From: Candidatus Poseidoniaceae archaeon
GTDB taxonomy: Archaea > Thermoplasmatota > Poseidoniia > Poseidoniales > Poseidoniaceae
Length of the DNA stretch: 11,063 nt
Direction: 5' to 3'
Assembly: GCA_013330015.1 (NCBI GenBank)
Contig: DUJC01000180.1
Span: 5,104 to 16,166 of the forward strand
Shown: positions 1-6,934 of the stretch, in pieces
How positions within the stretch are numbered: the stretch's first letter is position 1
Layout of the letters: each line of letters opens with the position of its first letter
Notes under the pieces: model-generated
Told to the model about the DNA's origin: nothing
Seen by the model: the letters and a program-made list of their open reading frames with translations, nothing else
The model's database searches: none
Program-made: the position numbers and the translations under genes

Positions 1-2693
1 GTTACGGTGATGTTCTTGAGACCTGGCGTATCCCAAGCAGGAGCTGGATACAGTGTTGCAGATGCTGTCGAAGAAAAGTCATCCTCACGATCAACATCAA
101 TCCCGTCGAGGTTGACGCCACCCTCAAACACCCAGCCGAGTGAGAGGTTTTCTCCATCATCGTCGGTAAAGACATCCGGCATTAACAAAGGCGTGTACGT
201 GTAGGTTGTGAGTTCATCCGAGAAAATTTGGTACGGTAAACGGTTGTTAACGATGATTTCAATGGTTTTCTGGCCAGTGTTGACACCGTCTGAAACGGTC
301 AAGGTGAGAATATAGGTTTGGTTCGGTCCAACGACATCTCCCCATTCGTGATTTGCGGTGTACTGCCCTATTCCATCTGTCACAGAAGAGCCATCACCCC
401 AGTCCCACTCGAAGTCCAAGAATTCCAATGGAACGTTGTCTGCTGTTTGATATGCAGAGAAAATAATTCGCTGATTCGTGAGGATTTCCAACCGATCGGC
501 TACAACATTGTTGTTGACTGTAATGATCGGAATCGGCTCAGAATCATCTGTGATGTTGATTTGGTTGATGCTCACATCCGACCACGTTCCTCCAACATCC
601 ATCACACGCAATGTCGTGTTGTAGAGTCCAGCTTGCGCAAAGGAACGTAGTGGTGAGCGCAATCCAGAGGTCATGTTGTCTCCGAAATTCCATGCGTAGG
701 CAATGGGTTGATCGAAGTATGGCAGGGTATTGTTGTCGAGCGATAGTCCCCACGCATCAAAACCGTCTCCGGTGAACTGAATTTTCTCATAGGTCTGACT
801 AAGGTTGGTCGAAACCGAAGCGTTTGCTACAGGCGCCATGTTGGTCAATGCCTGAGGGGATGTTGTTTCTGTATCCAGTACAGCGCCAAGCATGTTCTTC
901 ATCGTAAAACGAACAGTGTATTGGTCGTCCTTATTGGCAGTGAAATAAACGCTGTTTGGAACATGGACTCCTCCACCGGCTTGAACACGATTGGAAATTG
1001 TGTCAACGATGGTTCCATTGCTATCACGTACAATTGCGTCTACATCAAGATCCTCAAAGAACGCATTCGAGAGAATGGAGTAGTTCACTTGAACGGTATC
1101 AGCTGAACCATCGCCATCACGGTCACCGAGCGTGGTTCCATTCAGCATCATGGTCGCTGGAGAGGTGATGCGTGCTGCCTCGATGTCGATGGTTCCCTGC
1201 GGGTATGAGGGTCCACAAGAGGTGTAATCACAATCGGCAATCGTGCTTGCATACCACACGATAGCGTAGACCTCATCGGTGAGGTTTCCAAAACCTTGGA
1301 TGAGTCCAGTCGCAACGTTGTTGGTGAAATCCAAGTCCTGCGTAGACCAGAGCCCATCAGCCGTTGATTTGTAAACCAAAACGCCATCAAAATTCGAGAC
1401 ATCAGATGTAACTCTGAGTGTAAGTGGAGCCGGTGAAGCAGCACCTGGGGTGAATTTGAAGGAACGGATACCCCATCCTTCCATCGTGTGGCCAGTTGAA
1501 CTCCACGGTGTTGACCAATCTGAATTTGTGTCCGCAGGTGTGATTCGGCAGAAGGTCGACCCTCCACAAGCTGGGTTCAAATCGAGGTTTGAGAAACCGT
1601 AGATGCCTTGATCGGAATCAATGGTTGCTGCGATGGAGAAGTTTGCAAAAATTTCACCCATGGTTCGACCGATCTTTCCAGATTGTCCGGATACGGGTGA
1701 AAGTGCGAGGTTTTCGACACCGAGACCACCCGTAGCAGAATCCTGAACAAGCTGTCGAACAGCTGGGCCGCCACCAAGATGGTCTGCGAGGTACATTGTG
1801 AACACGAATCCTGCGCCATAATCTGCGTTGCGTTGGTTCCACCATCGAACGCTCAAATCGGATTGTTGCGTCCATCCGTTCAAGTGGCCAGCAAGGGTTC
1901 CATCGGCTCCAAAGCAGAGGTAAATCGCAACGTCTGCATTGCCTTCGTCCAACCAGAGGTTCTCGTAAGGATCCTGTGCGTTGTGAAGAAGGTGTTGGAG
2001 TTCGTGAGCGATGATGGACTTCCCCCAAGCCAGAGTGATGTCAGCGAAATCGACGTAGACAACGTCCCGAGTGGGTGCGGTTCCCGGGGAAAAGTACCCA
2101 CCGATGTTGTAGGCGCCGTCGATATCATAGACGACGATTTCAACTTGACAGTTGTTGTCGTTGTCCGGAGGTGCTAGCCCACGCCCGTCTTGGTAATCTT
2201 TACCGAAATAGGTGGTCATGGTTGGATAGATGGTTTGGTCCCATGTCGAAGCGAGGTTTTGCAAGACAGTGGAAGAGAGGGTTCGTCCGGATTGAACCAA
2301 AAAGGCGACAGTAGCCGTCGTTTTGGCAACATAGACGTTCGTTGAACCTCCTGAAATTGGCACAGTTAGCGTATCACCAACCACATGTTGTGTGCATGTT
2401 GAGCGCGCCATGGTTGGCTGGTAACGTATGTCATTGACGCCAGGGCGACCTTCGTCAATCCAAGCTTGTTTGATAAACGATGTTGCAGATACAACGGGTT
2501 GGTCTTCCTCAATCAGTAGGTATTCAGATCCTGCCTCGACATTGAAGTTGGTTAAATCGCCGTATACAACTCCAATTTCATTGACGACATCTTCGACCTC
2601 GTTTTGTGTTTCATTGGCCGCTGCCTGACCCAGAACGGAGGTCAGCATGAGGAAGACGAGAAAGAGTGCTTGGGTAGAGCGTCGTTCAGACAT
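1..2693 (-). CDS. Secreted zinc metalloprotease with C-terminal PKD/Ig-like modules (3' end outside window)
   Basis: Open frame from ATG 2693 to the window edge, 897 complete codons and no stop, so the C-terminus is missing. Residues 1-26 form a signal peptide (SERR, then hydrophobic ALFLVFLMLTSVLG, cleavage after QAAA). The catalytic zinc site is HELQH at 230-234 followed by WLDEG with E250, i.e. HExxH-15-E, the gluzincin pattern: H230 and H234 would bind zinc, E231 act as base and E250 be the third ligand. The context (HELQHLLH...WLDEG...YGAGF) recalls M30/hyicolysin-like and M6-like peptidases; I cannot settle the family. A DRDGDGSAD loop at 524-532 looks calcium binding and sits in an Ig-like stretch. 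Two PKD domains are marked by WNFGD (668-672) and WDWGD (763-767). A third Ig/cadherin-like module with FTDDDGE starts near 810. The likely role is hydrolysis of extracellular protein. Start choice: signal peptide follows directly, with AGAGGA 6 bases upstream. Confidence 0.88.
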   Translation of the reverse strand, partial: MSERRSTQALFLVFLMLTSVLGQAAANETQNEVEDVVNEIGVVYGDLTNFNVEAGSEYLLIEEDQPVVSATSFIKQAWIDEGRPGVNDIRYQPTMARSTCTQHVVGDTLTVPISGGSTNVYVAKTTATVAFLVQSGRTLSSTVLQNLASTWDQTIYPTMTTYFGKDYQDGRGLAPPDNDNNCQVEIVVYDIDGAYNIGGYFSPGTAPTRDVVYVDFADITLAWGKSIIAHELQHLLHNAQDPYENLWLDEGNADVAIYLCFGADGTLAGHLNGWTQQSDLSVRWWNQRNADYGAGFVFTMYLADHLGGGPAVRQLVQDSATGGLGVENLALSPVSGQSGKIGRTMGEIFANFSIAATIDSDQGIYGFSNLDLNPACGGSTFCRITPADTNSDWSTPWSSTGHTMEGWGIRSFKFTPGAASPAPLTLRVTSDVSNFDGVLVYKSTADGLWSTQDLDFTNNVATGLIQGFGNLTDEVYAIVWYASTIADCDYTSCGPSYPQGTIDIEAARITSPATMMLNGTTLGDRDGDGSADTVQVNYSILSNAFFEDLDVDAIVRDSNGTIVDTISNRVQAGGGVHVPNSVYFTANKDDQYTVRFTMKNMLGAVLDTETTSPQALTNMAPVANASVSTNLSQTYEKIQFTGDGFDAWGLSLDNNTLPYFDQPIAYAWNFGDNMTSGLRSPLRSFAQAGLYNTTLRVMDVGGTWSDVSINQINITDDSEPIPIITVNNNVVADRLEILTNQRIIFSAYQTADNVPLEFLDFEWDWGDGSSVTDGIGQYTANHEWGDVVGPNQTYILTLTVSDGVNTGQKTIEIIVNNRLPYQIFSDELTTYTYTPLLMPDVFTDDDGENLSLGWVFEGGVNLDGIDVDREDDFSSTASATLYPAPAWDTPGLKNITV

Positions 2694-2699
2694 ATGAAA

Positions 2700-2705
2700 T
2701 CCTCT
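2700..2705 (-). promoter_or_regulatory. Shine-Dalgarno-like site of the secreted metalloprotease gene
   Basis: On the minus strand AGAGGA lies six bases before the ATG at 2693. If transcription starts about 27 bases from the TATA-like element at 2748-2760, the mRNA would have a leader of roughly 34 bases that includes this site. It is only a partial match to the anti-Shine-Dalgarno, so confidence is moderate. Confidence 0.45.
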
Positions 2706-2712
2706 GGAAAAT

Positions 2713-2727
2713 GTGATGCTGTATCAC
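2713..2727. repeat. Small dyad (GTGAT-5-ATCAC) in the divergent promoter region
   Basis: Perfect 5-bp inverted arms GTGAT (2713-2717) and ATCAC (2723-2727) are separated by GCTGT. The dyad covers the predicted transcription start of the minus-strand protease gene and lies just upstream of the shared TATA-like element, which is where an archaeal operator could sit. Short dyads of this size arise often by chance, so a regulator site is only a possibility. Confidence 0.25.
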
Positions 2728-2747
2728 AATTGGATGTGTGGAAATGA

Positions 2748-2760
2748 GGTATTTAATACC
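2748..2760. promoter_or_regulatory. Near-palindromic TATA element between divergent peptidase genes
   Basis: GGTATTTAATACC consists of arms GGTATT and AATACC around a single T, so it reads almost identically on both strands (TATTTAATA / TATTAAATA). Its centre (2754) is 29 bases before the ATG at 2783 on the plus strand, close to the 25-27 base archaeal spacing expected for a leaderless transcript. In the minus direction a start near 2727 would give a short leader for the metalloprotease gene. One box serving both genes is inferred from position and symmetry. Confidence 0.6.
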
Positions 2761-2782
2761 CCGCGTCTTCAGCATCATTACA

Positions 2783-3937
2783 ATGGAGGGTCCAAGATTG
2801 AAGATTTCGCTGGTTTTGACAACCCTTCTTGTTTCGACCATGGCCGTACCATGGACGACATCAGCAGAGATTTGCTCAAATGTCGAACATCTTGAATTCG
2901 ATGGCCAAAACGCTAACCAAAGCGTCACCAAGCAAGTGAATTTTGGTGCGAGAGTACCGGGAAGCAATGCCTCAGAAGACCTACGAAATTGGTTTATTGA
3001 GACTAGAACTGAGTTTGATTGGACCTTGGACCCCCACAATTGGGACGGATACAACCTTACCAATCTTGAGGGAAGACTTGTTCCTGAAGATGCGGAGCCA
3101 TTGGGACCAGTTGTCGTCCTAGCTGCACACTACGACTCAAGAGACCGGGCCGAACGAGATCCTGATCTAAATATGACCGATGTACCAATTCCCGGTGCCA
3201 ACGATGGCGGAAGCGGTGTTGCGGTTCTGTGGGAGCTTGCGAGAATCCTTCCAACAATGAACTTGGAGCACGAAGTGTGGATTCTCCTTACCGATGCTGA
3301 AGACCAAGGCCCTACGCCATCGATGCTTGGGGCAAAAGCATGGGCTGAGAACCGCACAGAGGAGGACATTTCTCGTATTGATGCGTTCCTACTCGTCGAC
3401 ATGATTGGTGATGCTGATTTGAAAATTTATCGAACTTTTCCACCATACGTTGGAGATGAGGAGGGTGATCGTTTGTGGGATGCGGTTCGAACGCTCGCCG
3501 GCCCCTTGGGTCTTATCGATAACGTCACAGATTGCGGTGGAAACCCTGGACTTGACGTCGTCAACTTCTCGACCACCGATGGCGTCATCGACGACCATGT
3601 CCCAATGATTAGCGTAGGCATACCAGCGATTGATTTCATCGACATTCGTTACGGCGAAAATGCATCGGTTTGGCAAGGACATTGGCACACACATGCGGAC
3701 ACGCCTGACAAGGTCTCCGCAGAGTCACTCGCACACATTGGGCGGCTGCTGGAACTTGGACTCAGAGAGGGCTCTTGGTTGAACGTCCAATTGAATCAAA
3801 CTGAGCCAACGCAACCACATGAAGAAGTCCCGCCATCAACCTTCGGTCCATTCGTTATCGGTGCAGTGTTCACCATCATCGCTCTTATTTTCGTCGGTTT
3901 TCTTGGCCTTCATGAAAGCGTGCGTTTGAAACGATAG
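2783..3937 (+). CDS. Membrane-anchored extracellular M28 peptidase, glutaminyl-cyclase-like
   Basis: 384 aa from ATG 2783. I prefer this to the in-frame ATG at 2738 because a clean signal peptide then begins (MEGPRLK, hydrophobic ISLVLTTLLVSTMAV, cleavage near A28), and because 2738 lies upstream of the TATA-like box. M28 motifs occur in order: HYDS (H116, D118), GANDGGSG (D141, zinc), TDAED (E173 base, D174 metal), VDMIG (D206), DDHVP (270-274) and WHT (H302, zinc). The run DDHVPMISVGIP...WHT matches the animal-type glutaminyl cyclase branch (DDHIPF, VWHT), where cyclases convert N-terminal Gln to pyroglutamate; other M28 members are aminopeptidases, and sequence alone does not decide. D174 stands where cyclases usually have Glu. 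A hydrophobic segment at 354-376 followed by basic VRLKR predicts a type I anchor with the enzyme outside the cell. Divergent from the secreted metalloprotease gene, so joint use on extracellular protein is plausible. Confidence 0.88.
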   Translation: MEGPRLKISLVLTTLLVSTMAVPWTTSAEICSNVEHLEFDGQNANQSVTKQVNFGARVPGSNASEDLRNWFIETRTEFDWTLDPHNWDGYNLTNLEGRLVPEDAEPLGPVVVLAAHYDSRDRAERDPDLNMTDVPIPGANDGGSGVAVLWELARILPTMNLEHEVWILLTDAEDQGPTPSMLGAKAWAENRTEEDISRIDAFLLVDMIGDADLKIYRTFPPYVGDEEGDRLWDAVRTLAGPLGLIDNVTDCGGNPGLDVVNFSTTDGVIDDHVPMISVGIPAIDFIDIRYGENASVWQGHWHTHADTPDKVSAESLAHIGRLLELGLREGSWLNVQLNQTEPTQPHEEVPPSTFGPFVIGAVFTIIALIFVGFLGLHESVRLKR

Positions 3938-3991
3938 GTCTGCATGCGCGGATACACTGGGGTGCATTGCTAATCGCGCACCATAAAACAC

Positions 3992-4000
3992 AGGAGGGTG
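3992..4000 (+). promoter_or_regulatory. Strong Shine-Dalgarno site for the three-TM membrane protein
   Basis: AGGAGGGTG ends four bases before ATG 4005 and is almost fully complementary to the archaeal 16S 3' end. No TATA box is found at 25-27 bases from this start. Both facts suggest that the gene is translated from an internal position of a transcript coming from the M28 gene. Confidence 0.7.
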
Positions 4001-4004
4001 CTAA

Positions 4005-4826
4005 ATGGACATAAATGAACGCCGTGAAGCACTCCGTGCACGTGTTCGCAGCAAACTTTCGGGGGAGGAAGAAGAACCTGAAGAATTGGTTGTTCAAGCG
4101 TCCGAGGTTCAGGCGGCAACAACGGAAGGCGAGGAATTACTTCTCATCGACGACTCAAATGGTCTACTTGCCCTTGCTTCATCTCTTATCTTCATCGGAA
4201 GTGTCCTCGGTATCATTACAGGATTGTTGCTTCTACAAGGGAACCCTGCGGAGTTGTTGAACAACACCTTGGAAAGCGACGATGCTGTTGAGGTCTACGG
4301 TATTGTCCTTGAGGCTGCATCCGGAGATTCGATGGAAGGCGTTCAGATTCAATTGATCGAAGAAGGAAGCGGTAATCTCATTCTAGAAACTCAAACCAAT
4401 TCGTATGGTTACTACAGCTTCGAAAACGTTCCATCTGAATCACACATACTACGCGTTTCAATGGATTCCTACATGACGGTCGAGCGAACGTTTACACCAG
4501 ATTCAGCAACCCAAGCACCATTTACACTTACGGAAGGAAACGGAACAGTTGAGGAAGACTTCAGACAGTCAAATTCAGGTTGGTCGTTGGAGAATGCTGT
4601 TGCACTTTCTACTGGGATTGCCCTCGTGACCATTCTTGCGGGTGTTGTTGGACTCAAGGCTGCAGTTGATACGCGCAGCGCCATGAATTATCGAAGAACG
4701 CAATATCTTGCAGGATTTGCCTTGTTCAGTCGTGGATTCATCGTCTTTGGACCGTTTTTGATTCTCTGTGGGATGGGACTCATGATTCTTGCAAGGGATG
4801 AATTCCAAGCCTCTGAGGTGGAGTGA
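4005..4826 (+). CDS. Three-TM membrane protein with carboxypeptidase-regulatory-like domain
   Basis: 273 aa of unknown function. Residues 1-50 are charged and hydrophilic, with a short basic stretch (RREALRARVRSKL) and an acidic run EEEEPEE at 21-27, probably cytoplasmic. Transmembrane segments are at about 53-77, 198-220 and 234-262. Between the first two, residues 95-170 fit the carboxypeptidase regulatory-like (transthyretin-type) beta-sandwich: VYGIVLEAASGDSMEGVQI, then NSYGYYSFENVPSESHILRV. This pattern of GxV...G..GV.V.L followed by T...G.Y.F.N.P is typical. With TM1 crossing outward the domain lies outside the cell. Such domains usually aid folding or sugar/protein binding and are not catalytic. 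The gene lies 67 bases after the M28 peptidase and its TGA shares one base with the next ATG (TGATG), so it is probably co-transcribed with both. Confidence 0.82.
   Translation: MDINERREALRARVRSKLSGEEEEPEELVVQASEVQAATTEGEELLLIDDSNGLLALASSLIFIGSVLGIITGLLLLQGNPAELLNNTLESDDAVEVYGIVLEAASGDSMEGVQIQLIEEGSGNLILETQTNSYGYYSFENVPSESHILRVSMDSYMTVERTFTPDSATQAPFTLTEGNGTVEEDFRQSNSGWSLENAVALSTGIALVTILAGVVGLKAAVDTRSAMNYRRTQYLAGFALFSRGFIVFGPFLILCGMGLMILARDEFQASEVE
4815..4820 (+). promoter_or_regulatory. Shine-Dalgarno site of the thymidylate-kinase-like gene
   Basis: GAGGTG, a perfect six-base match to the anti-Shine-Dalgarno, lies inside the 3' end of the membrane-protein gene, five bases before ATG 4826. 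Its spacing favours that ATG over the adjacent in-frame GTG at 4823. Confidence 0.6.
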
Positions 4827-6178
4827 TGTACCTCATTACCGTTGAGGGCGGGGATGGTTCAGGCAAAGGTGAGGCTGTACGGATTCTGACAGAACTCCTC
4901 GCCTACTATCCGTTCAACGAGGTTCATCGAACTCATGAGCCACGCCGACATAGCGATCTTGGAAAACTCGCACTTGAGGCTGTCAAAGTTGGAGATAAGA
5001 CTCCTCTGCAAGAAGCTGGATTGTTTGCTGCTGACCGACTTGATCATTCGCACACGTGGATTAAGCCACGGCTTGAGCGTGGTGAAGTTGTGGTCTCAGA
5101 CCGGAACATTCACTCTTCCATTATCTACCAAGGTGTAGTTGGAGAATTAGGAATCGATACCGTTTGCCAAGTGAATTCCGCATCGATGATACCCGATCTT
5201 GTGGTATGGATTGATTGCGACCCTGACCGGGCCATTGAGCGCATCAAACATGCTACCTTGCGAATGAGTAGCGACAAGCAGGAATACTTCGAAACACCTG
5301 AAATTCAGAAAACCATACGCCAAGGATTCGATGATCTCTTTACTGGCGAAATCCAAGTCGCCCCTCCATTTGACAAGTGCTGCATCGTTGGTCCAATCCT
5401 CAACGAAGGTGGACTGGATGAACTGCGTCAGAAACTAAAGCATGAACTTCGGCAGTTTTTCAACCGAAGACCGGCTCCTCTCAACGTCGATGCCGATAAA
5501 GTCGATAGATACTTACTCAACAAACTAGCCCACGATGTTCAGCAACAAACTCGATTGCCCGGCGCACCAATGGAGCGTACGTCCGTTCACATCGGTTGGC
5601 TCAGTGGACAGTCGCCAGCACAGTGGATGCAAACGGCTGAGGACGAATGGGATTCAGCCCAGGCTCGACAGTCGGATGTTCCAAGTAATCCACTCGCTCG
5701 CTCGATCTGGTCCATCCTCGGCACACTCTCACTCATGGCAGGATCGTGTGAGATCCCTCGCTTGCACAAATCACTTGGACCTCATCGAATGGTGACGCAA
5801 CGCCACACACAACGTCTCGTCAAATGGTTGGAAGAAGCAAACTGGATTCATCGTCAACAAAATCACATTCCATTTGCCGAGGGCCAGGTGTTCAAGCTTC
5901 GCGACGCTTGGATCGGCTTTGCTCGATTGACCCTTGCCATGTGGCCGTTTCGCGTTGCACTTTCGACATGGAGGAAAAACAACCCTGAGGTGCCTTGGGA
6001 AAAGGCGCTGGAAGATATTCTCAAGCAGAGCAATGCTCAACTCAACAAGGCGGTTGAAAACACCATTGAGCGACTGAACATCCTCACGAGTGGACACGAA
6101 AATTGTCCTGTTCCCGAGAACGCAGAACAGTTGCTGGTGTGGTGGTCCATGCCTCCGCCCGATCACTCCTCTTCCTGA
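4826..6178 (+). CDS. Thymidylate-kinase-like protein with long C-terminal extension
   Basis: 450 aa; normal dTMP kinases are about 200-215. Residues 1-213 carry the kinase features: P-loop EGGDGSGKGE (7-16), FAADR (67-71), the SDR...SSIIYQG segment (91-103), PDLVVWIDCDP (123-133, matching the PDL..LD..P signature), and a LID-like Arg/charged segment at 140-170. The family phosphorylates dTMP to dTDP with ATP in the cytoplasm. Departures are seen: the P-loop ends GKGE instead of GK[ST]T, the usual REPGG is HEPRR (37-41), and DRY is DRN (92-94). Residues 214-450 match nothing I recognise. About 290-365 look like a winged helix: helices at 291-305, 310-317 and 322-340, then a strand VFKLRDAWI. 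This could be a DNA-binding or regulatory module. The start ATG overlaps the preceding TGA. It may be a working dTMP kinase or a diverged nucleotide kinase with a new role. Confidence 0.85.
   Translation: MYLITVEGGDGSGKGEAVRILTELLAYYPFNEVHRTHEPRRHSDLGKLALEAVKVGDKTPLQEAGLFAADRLDHSHTWIKPRLERGEVVVSDRNIHSSIIYQGVVGELGIDTVCQVNSASMIPDLVVWIDCDPDRAIERIKHATLRMSSDKQEYFETPEIQKTIRQGFDDLFTGEIQVAPPFDKCCIVGPILNEGGLDELRQKLKHELRQFFNRRPAPLNVDADKVDRYLLNKLAHDVQQQTRLPGAPMERTSVHIGWLSGQSPAQWMQTAEDEWDSAQARQSDVPSNPLARSIWSILGTLSLMAGSCEIPRLHKSLGPHRMVTQRHTQRLVKWLEEANWIHRQQNHIPFAEGQVFKLRDAWIGFARLTLAMWPFRVALSTWRKNNPEVPWEKALEDILKQSNAQLNKAVENTIERLNILTSGHENCPVPENAEQLLVWWSMPPPDHSSS
6163..6178. other. 16-bp tail-to-tail overlap of convergent genes
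   Basis: The TGA of the plus-strand kinase-like gene is at 6176-6178 and the TGA of the minus-strand DUF2085 gene at 6163-6165, so the last codons are shared on opposite strands. No run of five or more T lies at either end. The nearest are T6 on the plus strand at 6419-6424 and an A5 run (T5 on the minus strand) near 5975, both inside the opposing gene. Both mRNAs may therefore extend antisense into the partner. Confidence 0.8.
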
Positions 6179-6858
6179 GGAGGTCGCTGGAATCGGACGT
6201 TACCAGGCAATTGGACCTGCGATGGCTTGTCGAATTTGTTCGGCCGTGCACTGTATGCTGCAGCAAAGAACAGCCCCAATCCGAGTCCGAATGGGATTCC
6301 AGTCACCAATCGAAGGAAGGCTGTTGATTCCCTGTCGGTCAAAAGCTGAGTGAATCCATCCACCGCCATAGGGATGACACAAATGGCACCAATGGCAATA
6401 AAGAGCATTGTTCGACGGTTTTTTCTGTAAATCGGATTCAATTGCTCATCTGGCAAGACCGAGAGAAATGTGTCCCGTATTGTCCAACGGTTGACACCAC
6501 GACGAGAATAGATGAAGCCTCCAAGTGCTAAGCCTGCAAAAATCCCGACGTCGCGCACACAAACCGGCATTTGATTACCGTTAATGGACCAAGAACGTTC
6601 ATGCTTATTGTGGCAATTCAAATCGCCAAATGCATAGATTGCTGCACTATATAGATTCAAATCAGTCCATGTGAAATTTTGGTCGTTCTCTTTGTGGAAG
6701 TCAAGCATGTTGGCTCGCCCAGAAAGTTCACCAATTGTGTCTGCTTCTGCCATGGCTGGTGCAAGGAAGAACGATGCAAGGAAGAAGAAACTGATGCCTC
6801 CTATCCATAAGCCAACCTTTTGATCTCGGGTTCTTGTCTCGAGACCATTGCGTTCCAT
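6163..6858 (-). CDS. DUF2085 family membrane protein
   Basis: 231 aa. The family signature is clear: NCHNKHERSWSINGNQMPVC (81-100), followed by VRDVGIFAGLALGG and, later, IPMAVDGFTQLLTDRESTAF (162-181) plus LRLVTG. In DUF2085 proteins the CHQ...RSF...G...PVCARC motif is conserved, and its Cys/His residues (here C82, H83, C100) suggest metal or redox chemistry, but the function is not known. Predicted membrane segments are about 17-36, 103-117, 150-170 and 183-201. An insert-like polar loop at 38-68 lies between the first helix and the motif. ATG 6858 lies about 26-27 bases from the TTTAAT box and has no Shine-Dalgarno, consistent with a leaderless mRNA. The stop lies inside the 3' end of the thymidylate-kinase-like gene on the other strand. 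Confidence 0.88.
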   Translation of the reverse strand: MERNGLETRTRDQKVGLWIGGISFFFLASFFLAPAMAEADTIGELSGRANMLDFHKENDQNFTWTDLNLYSAAIYAFGDLNCHNKHERSWSINGNQMPVCVRDVGIFAGLALGGFIYSRRGVNRWTIRDTFLSVLPDEQLNPIYRKNRRTMLFIAIGAICVIPMAVDGFTQLLTDRESTAFLRLVTGIPFGLGLGLFFAAAYSARPNKFDKPSQVQLPGNVRFQRPPQEEE

Positions 6859-6881
6859 GGTTCTGCCTTCACTTCACGTCC

Positions 6882-6887
6882 TTTAAT
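6882..6887. promoter_or_regulatory. TTTAAT/ATTAAA TATA-like box between divergent membrane-protein genes
   Basis: In the minus direction the sequence is GGATTAAAGG, centred about 26-27 bases before ATG 6858, as expected for a leaderless archaeal start. In the plus direction the same box would start a transcript near 6910, giving about 25 bases of leader before ATG 6935. Use by the minus-strand gene is the better supported of the two. Confidence 0.5.
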
Positions 6888-6934
6888 CCTTGACGCATCG
6901 ACGGTTTCATTTCACTCGCAATCTACCACTGCCC

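Noticed and set aside
1148..1567. Minus-strand open frame of 139 codons, and other short frames across 1-2690
   Set aside because: They lie in other frames of the long metalloprotease gene, whose frame is open throughout and carries signal peptide, HExxH and PKD motifs. Their translations lack any recognisable motif.
2738..2782. In-frame upstream ATG giving a 15-residue longer M28 protein
   Set aside because: It starts before the TATA-like element and puts the signal peptide's hydrophobic core too far inside; ATG 2783 fits both promoter and signal peptide.
3945..3980. Inverted repeat TGCGCG / CGCGCA after the M28 stop, considered as a terminator
   Set aside because: Arms of only six bases with 24 bases between and no T-run following; the next gene has a strong internal-type Shine-Dalgarno, so termination here is unlikely.
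4823..4825. GTG start for the thymidylate-kinase-like gene
   Set aside because: The next codon is ATG, is better spaced from GAGGTG, and gives the usual one-base stop/start overlap.
6890..6934. TTG-initiated extension of the unknown membrane protein
   Set aside because: The added residues (His/Arg-rich) look non-coding and overlap the promoter box; ATG 6935 is followed closely by a membrane helix.
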